Source: Drosophila persimilis (taxonomy: Eukaryota > Arthropoda > Insecta > Diptera > Drosophilidae). From it: a stretch of 64,000 bases of DNA. The stretch lies in NCBI RefSeq assembly GCF_003286085.1, contig NW_020825298.1:4960001-5024000 (forward strand). Reading direction: 5' to 3'. Every line of letters begins with the position of its first letter. The first letter of the stretch is position 1. Under the pieces are notes generated by a model. That model saw only the letters and a program-made list of their open reading frames with translations. It ran no database searches and was not told the origin of the DNA. Positions 11,348 through 21,300 of the stretch are shown here, piece by piece. Position numbers and translations under genes: made by a program.

Positions 11348-14300
11348 ATGGACAAGCGATTCAAATGGCCACTCAACCAGAAGGCCAACTACTCGGATCC
11401 ACCCTACCATCATACGTCGCGTGGCGGCGGTGGCGGTGGCGGCGGCGGTGGTGGTGGTGGTGGTGGCGGCGGTGATAGAGACTATTACTACCAGAAAAAA
11501 CATCCGCACTCGCATGCCCACAAGAATTACTCACGCCCGCAACATGGCTATAGCTATCAGAAGCCCAATACGGGTAGCAGCTACTACAAGCCCCCGCCAC
11601 CGCCGTCAGCAGAACCCTCTCTGCCCAGGGTCGGAGGCGGCGCCATGGCGCCGCCCGCCTCGGGCAACTCTTCGGGCTCGGATGTGGTCACCCTCATCGT
11701 GGAGAACAACAATCTGAAGCGTATGATTATGCTTCATCTAAATCTGATGCAGGAGCAGACGGACAGCCTTGCGGCCAAGGAGAAGGAACTGGACGGTCAA
11801 ACGGACAAGCTGAACGCCGTACTCTCGCAGAACCAAGACCTGAAGCTGGTCAATGTCCACCTGGAGGCCACCATCGAGGAGCTACGCAAGCAGCTAAGGA
11901 AAAAGAACAGGAGGGGGGGCCCCGACGACGACGACAACAATGACGATGACGATCATCAACTGCCACCTGCCATGCAGGAGAAGATTGTGTGCAATGCGGA
12001 AACACAAACGGAGTTGGTAGCGCATCATCTGGCACAGCCGGAGCCGGCTTATCCTTATCTACACCAGGCTAAAAGGCAGCCCAGGCTGGTAAGAGAGGAG
12101 CCCCAACATCCCCATCTAATGATTCAAAAACAGCAGGAGCAGGCCCCTCTAATGAGTGTGGAGCAGCAGCAGCCCCCTCTTAGGAGGCAGGAGCTACAGC
12201 AGCCAACTCAAACGATTGAGGAGCCACAGCCCCGTCTTGTGAGGCAGGAGCCGCAGCCGCAGTCGCAGCCGCGTCTTATGAGAGAGGAGCCACAGACCAG
12301 GATGGTGAGGGAAGAACTGCAAACCAGACTGGTAAAGGACATTCAGCAGCAGCAGTCTAGACTTGCAAGAGAGCAGCAGCAGCCCAGACTTATAAGAGAG
12401 GAGCAGCAGCAGCAACTGCAGCCCACTCTTATAAGAGAGGAAAAGCAGCAGCAACAGCAGCCCACACTTATAAGAGTGGAACAGCAGCAACAACAGCAGC
12501 CCACACTTATCAGAGAGGAGGAGCAGCAGCAGCAGCCTTGGCCTGTGAGGGAGGAACAGCAGCAGCAGCCCAAGCCTATAAGGGAACAGCAGCAGCAGGA
12601 GCATCAGCAGGCGGAGGAAAATCAACCGCCACAGCATCGTCAGCAGCAGCAGGCGGAGGAAAATCAACCGCCACAGCTTCGTCAGCAGCAGCATCATCAT
12701 CTCCATCAGTCTCCGCACAAAAGCTCTTCCAAAGCGACTCTTGTTACCTCCGTCACGAATCTGCCGCCGACAATCAGCACTCCGCCCGTGGAGAGCAAAG
12801 CGAGAGGGGAATACAATGGCAAGAAGGTTAGCACCATGTTTCTTCATCGGGTTAACCAGGACTCCAGCCTCACATCCTCAGCCCAGCATCACATCCCATC
12901 ACATAGCCAGCCGGAGAAGGAGAAGCAGCCGGAAGTGGAAAAGCCGCCGGTGGTAGAAGAGCAGCTGCAGCAGCAGCAGGTGATCGAAACAAAGGAGGAG
13001 GAGCTGCAGAAGGTTATGGAAACCGAGGAGCTGGCAGAACTGCAGCAGTCCATCGAAAGGGAGCAGGTGTTGGAACAGCAAGTGGAGACCCAGCCCCAGG
13101 TGATGGAAACGGAGGTGGTGGAGCAGCAGCAGGTCATCGAAACGGAGACGGTGGAACAGCAGCAGGACATCGAAACGGAGGAGGTTGCAATGGATCAGAT
13201 GAATCAAATGGAGGAGGTGGTTATTGCTGAAGAAAACACCATTTTCCATTATGCCCTACAGCCGGATGGAATGATACTTCTTGAAGCCGAGGAGGAGATG
13301 GGCGTGGAAACCGTAGAGGAGATTGTACAGACCACAGTGTATAATGGCCATATCGAGGATCGACAATGCTTCGAAAACGAACAGGAGGAGGAGGATGATG
13401 ATGATGGTGATGACGACGATGATGATGATGATGAAGAGAGCGACGATGAGAGCGAAAGCGGAAGTGAAGATGAGGACGTGGACGAGGAAAGCGAGGACAA
13501 TGATGAGGGGGAGCGGGAGCATATCCAGCCTCCACCCTCAAAAACTGATGTTAACAATTTAGATGCCTTGCGCCCAAATGAAGGCGACGACAGTTGTTGG
13601 CAGACAGTCCCTCCGATGTCACATGCCAATCATCAGGTAAGTCTCTTTGGCGTTTTATCTGTGTGTGGTAACAGATTCAAGGAATCGCAATCTTTTCTTC
13701 AGATACACGCCATGGAAAGTCCGGAGCATAAGAGCATGGCGCCATCAGCCCATTCAACACCCAATCACCAGCACATTACGCAGCGTTACCCACAAAAGGA
13801 GCCATCAGAAACGCGTCAGCTTCTTGAAGTGGAGGAGGACAGCCAGCAGCCGAAACTTGTCATCGCAGAGCCCTTGGAAATGGATGCTGGGGAAATGGAA
13901 GTGCAGACTGTCGAAGTAGAGACTCTCGAAGTGGAGACACTGGAGACAGGTGTGGGTGTGGAATTGGGAGTGAGCATGGGCATAGAGACGGTGGAAGTAC
14001 AGACTGTGGAAGTTCACACGGAGGAGACCGTTGTAGAGCAAGCCGGCATGGAAATTGAAATCAAAACAGAGGAGGTCACAACCACGACAATCAGCAAGCA
14101 TGTCCTGCCCAAAACATCTGCTAGCAATCCTCAGGCTCCCGCTCCTGTTGCTACTCCTGTTCCTGCTCTGCCCAAGGCTAACCGCTCCGCTGTCGTGGAA
14201 CCTAAACACAAGACCAATTCTGCTATCGTTGAAGTTCCAACTAAGGAAGAGTCTGTTATAGTACCAGCTCCAGTCCAGGAAGAATCTGTTTTAGCAGAAG

Positions 14301-16789
14301 CTGCTGTGCCTGCGGAAAAGTCTACTGTTGAAGCCGCAGATGCACCCAAGGAACTGCCTGTTGTTGAAGCGACTTCATCCATGGAAAAATCCACTATTGA
14401 AGAAACGACTGTACCGAAGGAAAAACCCGCTGTTTTAGCCACTTCATCAAACGAAAAGTCCACTGCTGAGGCAACGTCTGCTCCGAAGGAAAAGTCTACT
14501 ATTGAAGCGACTGTACCCACGGTAAAGTCCGTTTCTGTAGGAGCTCTGCCCAAGGATAAGTCCGCTGTTGTATCGGCTCTATCAAAGGAAAAGTCTGTTG
14601 TTGTAGAAGCTCCACCGAAAGCAAATTGCAGTGTCGAAGTATCTTCGAGCAAGGAAAAGCCCACTGTCGTGGTGGCCCCGCTCAAGGAAAAGTCGGTTGT
14701 TGTAGAAGCTCCTCCAACCAAGGCAAACTCCGCTGTTGTAGCATCTCCAACAAAGGCGAACTCCACGGTCGCAGCAGTTCCACCCAAGGAAAAGCCAGCT
14801 GTGGTAGACGCTCTTTCAACAAAACCAAATTCTTCTTTGGTTCGTTCTAAATCTAAGGAAGAGTCATCCGATAAGAAGGTGGACAGGGCAACAAAGGAGG
14901 CGACGGGGACTAAACTGATTCTCAAAGTGCCGGCGGGTCATTCATCTCGTGTTGGAGGCCATGCCAAGGCAAACTCCACTGCGGTGACGGCTTTTCACAA
15001 GGAGAAGTCCACTATTGTGGCGGCGGGAACCCTCTGTCTGCCTACGACAAAGACCCAGGCTGCTGTTGCAGAGACTCAAACCAAGGAGAAGTCTTCTGCA
15101 GCAGCTGTACCAAAGGAAAATTCCGTTTTGGCAGGAGCTTTACCCAAGGAAAAATCCCTGGTCGAAACTCTGCAGAAGGAAAAATCCGTTGAGGAGACTA
15201 AGCACAAGGGAAACGCTGCAGCTCCCGCACCAGTGGCTGGTCTTCTCAAGGCCAAGGCCTCTGAACCGGAGAAAGAAATCCAAACGGAGATTCCAAAGGA
15301 GGCAGCGAAAATAGAAGTAGCAGCAGAAGAGGATCTTCCCGCTCGATTTGAAGCTCTAAATAGTGTAAAATCTGCTGCCGTGGTCCAACCAGAGTTCAAA
15401 AAGAAAAAGAAGAAACGGAGTAAGAGCAAGAGCAAGAGCAAGAGTCCCTCAAAGAGCGAATCAATACAGCACGATAAGAAGATGCCACACGTGGCCAATC
15501 ATCAGTCATTGCCCAAGAAACGCCCCCACAACCTCATACAAGACATAGAAGGAGACAAGGCAGAGCTCTCTGAAGCGGGGGCACCGCCAATGAAGAAACA
15601 AAAACGTCTGCAGGTGAAGCTCAAGCAGCATGGACTCTCCAATGACAGGAAATTCCATGATTCCTCCTTCCTGAAGAACAACAACAAATTGGACAAGGAG
15701 AAGGAGGTGGCCCGTTTGGAGGAGGAAATGCGTCGCAAACTTCAGGAGCATCTGAAAAAGGAGCAGAGGCGACTGAGTCAACAGCCGGTGGTGCTGCTCA
15801 AGAAACCCCCCAAGGATAACAGCTCCAACACAAGTTTGATCTATCCCCCGATAGCGCATGCATCAACTTCAATGTCACCCACACCACCCTCATCACCATT
15901 ATCACCAGCGTCTGAAACGACGCCACCAGGAACGCCGTCAACGACGCCACCGCCCTCGACCGCAAATCTGATAGTAGACACCTCCGATGAGACGGAAACA
16001 AAGGCAGACGATAAATCGATGATAGTAATTGCGGCACCCCTGACACCCCAGTCGATGAGCAGCAACAGCAGCAGCAGCACAACTTCTAGCACCGGCGCCA
16101 GCGCATCCCGAACGATCGTCCAAAACTATGCTCACAAATCCACATCCAGATATCGCACTGTCCTGTTTCCGTATACGACACGCTCTTGGGAGGATCAGGA
16201 GTTCCATCGCGATAACGAGTTCTTCGATGAGGAAGCCGACGAACTGCTGTCGGATCATCCGAGCTTGGAGATACCCAAATGGCGGGATACACCCATACCG
16301 CCCAGCACCGACAACAAGGACATTGAGAGCCTGACGGATGAAGATTTTGTGAAGCGTCACGAAAAGTATGTAAAGGACGAGATCGAAAGGAAGCGCCGCG
16401 ATGCCCGCTACATGAGGGAGCAGATGAGGAGCGAGGCTCTGCGGCAGCGCCACAATCAGGATGAGGTGTTGGTCAAACTCGATCCCCTGCCCACGTCCAC
16501 CTTCTACCCCCTGCCCGAGGACATTGAAGGCGTACAAATTGTCACGGAAATACCTGTGCAGGCGTTCGGTGAGAATGTGGTCAACATGGAGGCGAGATCT
16601 GATTTCAGCCTGCCCTGGCTGGACTCGGTGAAAGCACTGACAGCCATTGCCCGGGCGAAGGCTGAGGCAGTGCCGGTGGCCACGTTAGCTAGCAAAAAGA
16701 TACCTCTCACCGCAGCCGAATCCAGGCATCAGGAGATGAACTCTTCGTATGTGTTCCTCAAGCGGCGCAAGCGGCAAAGAAAGCGTTAG
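11348..16789 (+). CDS. msl-1: MSL1, dosage-compensation complex scaffold (2 coding exons)
   Basis: Exons 11348..13636 and 13703..16789 (66-nt intron, stop-free and 3n) give 1791 residues, far longer than the ~1040 I recall for D. melanogaster. The start is set by MDKRFKWP, the conserved basic N-terminus linked to high-affinity-site targeting. A run of 17 glycines (11421-11471) follows, then a coiled coil at about 112-188 (VENNNLKRMIMLHLNLM through LEATIEELRKQLRKK) that pairs with MSL2. Next come Gln/Arg-Glu-Glu repeats, an acidic tract, Val-Glu-Thr repeats, KEKS-type repeats and a Lys/Ser tract near 15400. The PEHE region begins at EIPKWRD (residue about 1619), continues through DFVKRHEKYV and RYMREQMR, and binds MOF and MSL3. 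The protein ends in basic KRRKRQRKR. It is a nuclear protein of the male X. Confidence 0.95.
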   Translation: MDKRFKWPLNQKANYSDPPYHHTSRGGGGGGGGGGGGGGGGGDRDYYYQKKHPHSHAHKNYSRPQHGYSYQKPNTGSSYYKPPPPPSAEPSLPRVGGGAMAPPASGNSSGSDVVTLIVENNNLKRMIMLHLNLMQEQTDSLAAKEKELDGQTDKLNAVLSQNQDLKLVNVHLEATIEELRKQLRKKNRRGGPDDDDNNDDDDHQLPPAMQEKIVCNAETQTELVAHHLAQPEPAYPYLHQAKRQPRLVREEPQHPHLMIQKQQEQAPLMSVEQQQPPLRRQELQQPTQTIEEPQPRLVRQEPQPQSQPRLMREEPQTRMVREELQTRLVKDIQQQQSRLAREQQQPRLIREEQQQQLQPTLIREEKQQQQQPTLIRVEQQQQQQPTLIREEEQQQQPWPVREEQQQQPKPIREQQQQEHQQAEENQPPQHRQQQQAEENQPPQLRQQQHHHLHQSPHKSSSKATLVTSVTNLPPTISTPPVESKARGEYNGKKVSTMFLHRVNQDSSLTSSAQHHIPSHSQPEKEKQPEVEKPPVVEEQLQQQQVIETKEEELQKVMETEELAELQQSIEREQVLEQQVETQPQVMETEVVEQQQVIETETVEQQQDIETEEVAMDQMNQMEEVVIAEENTIFHYALQPDGMILLEAEEEMGVETVEEIVQTTVYNGHIEDRQCFENEQEEEDDDDGDDDDDDDDEESDDESESGSEDEDVDEESEDNDEGEREHIQPPPSKTDVNNLDALRPNEGDDSCWQTVPPMSHANHQVSLFGVLSVCGNRFKESQSFLQIHAMESPEHKSMAPSAHSTPNHQHITQRYPQKEPSETRQLLEVEEDSQQPKLVIAEPLEMDAGEMEVQTVEVETLEVETLETGVGVELGVSMGIETVEVQTVEVHTEETVVEQAGMEIEIKTEEVTTTTISKHVLPKTSASNPQAPAPVATPVPALPKANRSAVVEPKHKTNSAIVEVPTKEESVIVPAPVQEESVLAEAAVPAEKSTVEAADAPKELPVVEATSSMEKSTIEETTVPKEKPAVLATSSNEKSTAEATSAPKEKSTIEATVPTVKSVSVGALPKDKSAVVSALSKEKSVVVEAPPKANCSVEVSSSKEKPTVVVAPLKEKSVVVEAPPTKANSAVVASPTKANSTVAAVPPKEKPAVVDALSTKPNSSLVRSKSKEESSDKKVDRATKEATGTKLILKVPAGHSSRVGGHAKANSTAVTAFHKEKSTIVAAGTLCLPTTKTQAAVAETQTKEKSSAAAVPKENSVLAGALPKEKSLVETLQKEKSVEETKHKGNAAAPAPVAGLLKAKASEPEKEIQTEIPKEAAKIEVAAEEDLPARFEALNSVKSAAVVQPEFKKKKKKRSKSKSKSKSPSKSESIQHDKKMPHVANHQSLPKKRPHNLIQDIEGDKAELSEAGAPPMKKQKRLQVKLKQHGLSNDRKFHDSSFLKNNNKLDKEKEVARLEEEMRRKLQEHLKKEQRRLSQQPVVLLKKPPKDNSSNTSLIYPPIAHASTSMSPTPPSSPLSPASETTPPGTPSTTPPPSTANLIVDTSDETETKADDKSMIVIAAPLTPQSMSSNSSSSTTSSTGASASRTIVQNYAHKSTSRYRTVLFPYTTRSWEDQEFHRDNEFFDEEADELLSDHPSLEIPKWRDTPIPPSTDNKDIESLTDEDFVKRHEKYVKDEIERKRRDARYMREQMRSEALRQRHNQDEVLVKLDPLPTSTFYPLPEDIEGVQIVTEIPVQAFGENVVNMEARSDFSLPWLDSVKALTAIARAKAEAVPVATLASKKIPLTAAESRHQEMNSSYVFLKRRKRQRKR
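12072..12600 (+). repeat. MSL1 internal repeat: Gln-rich units ending L-I/V-R-E-E
   Basis: About thirteen degenerate copies of a 10-14-residue unit, pattern P-R/T-L-I/V/M-R-E-E followed by 3-6 Gln (for example PTLIREEKQQQQQ). The CAG/CAA-rich array disturbs neither frame nor splice sites. Such arrays expand by slippage and unequal exchange. Confidence 0.85.
13384..13515 (+). repeat. MSL1 acidic low-complexity tract (GAT/GAC/GAG)
   Basis: A Glu/Asp run of about 40 residues encoded by GAGGAGGATGATGAT-type sequence, interrupted by Ser and Gly, in the middle of MSL1. It lies between the Gln-rich arrays and the single coding intron. Confidence 0.8.
14235..15200 (+). repeat. MSL1 internal repeat: KEKS-x-V-V-x-A units
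   Basis: Roughly twenty degenerate 11-14-residue units such as PKEKSTIEAT, SKEKSVVVEAPPK and TKANSAVVASP, densest at 14235-14840 and resuming at 14960-15200. The DNA repeat is visible as recurring AAGGAAAAGTC followed by GTTGTTGAAG-like sequence. It looks like a recent local expansion with substitution decay; no domain is recognised. Confidence 0.85.
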
Positions 16790-18341
16790 CTGGGCAGAGG
16801 ACTCTTCGTGAGCTGAGAAGTAGCAGTGGCGTGCCAAAGGTGGATAATGGTGGCTTCATTACCCAATGACGTTGCCTATGTAATACACATTAATTATTAT
16901 TCCTTAATTTTTTTTTGCGCTATTTTTAAATCTTATTTAGGTTATTGAAATATTAAGGAAAAACATTAGTTTTTAGGTTCTGGCCCTGCAATCTATGCCT
17001 CAAGGAATTCTAAAGAGTTTCCACGCTAGATTGTGTCTGCCCTCACGACGTAATCCTATATAATATTTTAATGATAGATGATTAATCCCATAAACAGTCG
17101 CTTAGTTTGATCGGGTTCCAACATCTCAGCTTTATCAACATTTCGCAAGTGATAAACCCACAGAAAGGACATGCTCTGGTCTCTAATTTTGGCATAAAAA
17201 CAAAATGAAATTTTTAGACTTTTTAAATTTTAAAACCAATTTTTTTTTCTTAGATCGTAATCGCAACAATTTTATCCCTGTATTTATATGTTTTATTGTG
17301 TGTGCGTCTGAGTGTTGATAAGAGCTTTTTTATACATTCAGGTATATCTCTGATTACTATCTTGATTATTATTGTAAATGTCTAATTTTGGCATAAAAAC
17401 AAAATGACATTTATAGACTTTAAATTTTTAAACCAATTTTTTTTTCATAGATCATAATTGTAACAATTTTCTCCCTTTATTTATATGTTTTATTGTGTGT
17501 GCGTCTGTGTGCTCAGGTATATGTCTGATTATTATCTTTGACTTTTATTGTAAATTTATACGCCCCCCACTCCCCTCTTTTTTTTTACTTTTTTTTTTGA
17601 GCGTGTGTAAAAATTGTGTTAAGCTTAAAGTTATCTTTAACGTATTGTTTTTTTACTTTATTAACTTCTTTTTAGTTAAAACAAAAAAAAAACACCCTTA
17701 ATATATACAAAAATAAATAAAACTTGATTTTCAAGCTGTAAAAAACATGTTTAAGCAACAACAAGTAGCGTCGCAGTCCCCACCATATATACCATTTGTT
17801 CAAGACGTCTTCTGTTTGATGAGTTTACCATTTGGCAACGAGATAAGAAAGGAAGAGGAGCATCAATAATCATGCCTACAGCTTGTGCAAAGCAGATCCC
17901 GCAGCGGCACTGCACTTTTGTACATTTCAGTAGGTGTTAAGCGAGAAAGGAGAGATATTTGTAATTATAGCGTTAAGTAGATGCCAGATCAATGGATATA
18001 TATGTAGAATTAGATAGTCGCCAGGGGGAGGAACAAATTGTATATTGGCAGGAAGAACGAACTTTGTTCAAACATATTTTTACACGAATACGATCCAAAA
18101 TGTAATTAGCGTTAATTAGTTCAATTCAACTGAAAATCGATTGGAAATATGTAATTGCCACGTCTCTAGAGAACCCAAAACTAACGAAACACCTAAATCT
18201 AAGCAATATGTACTACATACGATGTATTTGTATTTGTTTAACAAGTTTTATTGTAAAGATTATGATGATAATAATATATCGGATAAAAGTAATATTTAAA
18301 GCAAACATTTCTTATAATTGACACTTTTCTAATTTTCTAGT
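16790..18341. other. msl-1 3' UTR and convergent spacer
   Basis: AT-rich sequence between the msl-1 stop and the HYKK-like stop, convergent. A tandem duplication lies at 17182-17557 and a plausible msl-1 poly(A) signal AATAAA at 17712-17717. No further gene is visible. Confidence 0.6.
17182..17557. repeat. Tandem duplication (~199-bp unit) downstream of msl-1
   Basis: Copy 1 starts at 17182 and copy 2 at 17381, both opening TCTAATTTTGGCATAAAAAC and sharing AACCAATTTTTTTTTC, TTTATATGTTTTATTGTGTG and GGTATAT-TCTGATTA. Copy 2 lacks about 24 bases around TTGATAAGAGC. Substitutions scattered along the unit show it is not brand new. It probably lies inside the msl-1 3' UTR. Confidence 0.85.
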
Positions 18342-21300
18342 TTATTTATTGCTTTGCGTCAAGTACTGATGGCCTGTGGTCGACCACAGTTCGTCCACGG
18401 AGTCAAAACTATCCTTCCACAGCTTCTCGAGCAGCTTCCAGCCCTCGTGTTGGGTAGACAGCAAGTAATCATTGGTGGGATGCAAACTGTGCGTGTACAG
18501 GCCCAATACCAGGCTCTGGACGAGACGAGCAGCCACACAATACTTGAGATATCCCAGCTCTGTGCTACTGACTGGCTTTATGCTGGTATATCCTGCCAGG
18601 AAGATGCCACCGCTGGCCAGATCTTTCGCCTCCAGCGTCATGTAGGTCAAGGCAATGCCAATTTCGAAGAGAAGCGGCGACTTGCTCATGTCCCCAAAAT
18701 CGATCACTCCCTTGATGTTATGGTCCGTCTGATTTGGTGCCGTTTCGATCACAATATTCGACTCATTGAAGTCGCCATGGATTATCTGATGATCCAGGGT
18801 GGGCACCACACTCAATACCTTCGACTCGAAGGCATCGATCACCTCCTCACACAATGCTTTTCGCTCCTGATCCTTGACGGCGAACAGAAACTCTCTCACG
18901 GCCGGTACGTTCTGCAGCATCCATGTTGTTGTGTGGGTTTCATAGGCTTCGTGGGTGAAATCCTTCAGAGCTCGGTCCAATTTCGCCAAGTATTCGCCAC
19001 TTTGAAACAGCAGATAGTTGGTGATTGGAACATCGCGGAATATTTGGCCGGGAACGAACTCCAAGAGGCGCACCACATGGGCTGTGCCATTTAGCTTTTC
19101 CACCGAGTAATACTTTCCGCTGGCATTGGCAATAGGACGGGGACACTTTATTTGTTGTTTTGCTGCAGAACAAAGAAGAACAGATTATTCGTTTCAGTTG
19201 AATAAACATGTATAAAGTTAATGAGTATTTACATAGATAAAGCATCACTTGATTCTGCGCATCCACAACGTCTTCTTTCTTAGAGTCCAACGAATTCATA
19301 ATCTTCAGGATATAGCCATGGGGGCAGTGGGAGACAATCAGGGGATTCTTCACATTGCTAAATGGATAAAAACGGTTATAATTTGATTAGTTAGTGTGCC
19401 CCTGGTATAGTGCTGGAAAGTGATAGCAGAAAATCGGGGTGAATGGCAATGTAACATTTTACAATTGTACAACACTAGAGATATTTTGGCGGTAGAATAG
19501 TTCCACCGTGTGTTGTGTTTATTGCTTTGGTTTTTATTTAATTTGTGTTATCATTAAGCTTGCAAATTGACCACCTGCATGCCTGACCATGGGTATTACC
19601 GGCCTGATACCATTTCTGGAGAAGGCATCGTCGAAGCTGCAACTGAAAGACATACGCGGTAGCACCGTCGCTGTGGACACTTATTGTTGGCTGCACAAAG
19701 GTGTCTTTAGTTGCGCGGAAAAGCTAGCCCGCGGCGAGGACTGCGATCAGTACGTGCAGTACTGTCTGAAGTACATACAGATGCTACTCTCTTACGACAT
19801 CAAACCAATTCTGGTATTTGATGGTCAGCATTTGCCGGCAAAGGCTTTGACCGAGAAGCGGCGGCGAGAGTCGCGACAGCAGAGCAAGCAACGGGCAGCA
19901 GAACTCCTGCGCCTGGGTCGTGTGGAGGAAGCACGCTCCCAAATGCGTCGCTGTGTGGATGTTACCCACGAGATGGCCCTCAGACTGATACGCGAGTGCC
20001 GGAATCGCAATGTGGACTGCATTGTGGCGCCTTACGAGGCGGATGCCCAGATGGCCTGGCTCAACAAGGCCAACATTGCCCAGTACATAATCACCGAGGA
20101 CTCCGACTTGACGTTGTTTGGCGCAAAGAAGGTTATCTTCAAACTGGACCTAAATGGCTGCGGTCTGCTGGTGGAGGCGGACAAGCTCTACCTGGCAATG
20201 GGCTGCACGCAGGCGAAGTATCATTTTGACAAGTTTCGACGCATGTGCATACTGTCGGGCTGTGATTACCTCGACTCACTACCGGGCATAGGTCTGGCCA
20301 AGGCTTGCAAGTTCATGCTGAAAACGGAACAGGACGACATGCGGATAGCATTGAAAAAGATTCCAAGCTACCTCAATATGAGCAAATTGGAGGTGAGTCA
20401 GATATCATGTGAGTTTCATTAAAAGATGAGTAAAATTTTCCATTGCTCTCTCTAGGTGGACGATGACTACATTGAGAACTTTATGAAAGCCGAGGCCACC
20501 TTCAAGCACATGTTCATCTACAATCCTCTGCAGCGTCGCATGGAGCGACTTTGCACTCTTGAGGAATACGAGACAGATGAAAGCTACTGCAGCAATGCTG
20601 GCACTTTGCTGGAAGATAGCCATCTGGCTCTGCATTTAGCTCTAGGGAATTTGAATCCGTTTTCGCTCAAACGCCTGGATAGCTGGGAGCCCGGCAAAGC
20701 ACTTGCTGCTCCCAAAAATACTAAACGTACCAAGCACAAAAGTATTTGGCTATCAAATGTATCATCTGTACAGAATCAAGGAAATGAACAGCCGGAAAAG
20801 GTGCAATCACCTTGTGCTTTGTTCTTCAAGAAGGTGGATTTTGTTGGTCCAACGATAGATGAGGAAATCAAGGCCAATGAGCGACTGGAGCAGGCTAAGC
20901 AAACGGAAAGCGCAAGTCTTTTCCATGTACAGCTTCAAATCGAAGCGGAGAAGAAGTCCAAGCGGTAGTGGGTCTACGGATAGAGAACGCACACCGCCCC
21001 CATCGCCAGTACATACGAGAAGTCGTCACAATCCCTTTGCCAAGGAACGCACAGGACAGGATTCGCTGCTACGGTCCCCAGTTGTCTGTGAGAATAGTTC
21101 TTTGCTGCGTCTGCTAAGCCCAAAGAAATGCAGTCCCGGCGGTGAAGGAGCGGAGGAGACGCGTGTGAGTTCCCTAAAGCGAAGCATCTTTGCCAAGGAG
21201 CAGGTGGAGGTGCGTAGTCGCTTTTTTACCACTCAAGCGGAACAGGCAACGCTGCGGCAGGAGCAGCTGAAAGAGGAGGAGTCGCCACAAGAGTTGGGAT

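Noticed and set aside
12194..12847. Minus-strand Leu-rich open frame of 217 codons opposite msl-1
   Set aside because: Complement of the CAG-rich repeat (CTG read as Leu); a shadow of MSL1.
14131..14925. Minus-strand open frame of 264 codons opposite msl-1
   Set aside because: Shadow of the KEKS repeat array; no independent signal.
18354..19094. Plus-strand open frame of 246 codons opposite the HYKK-like gene
   Set aside because: Antisense to exon 3, which has the clear kinase motifs; no family resemblance.
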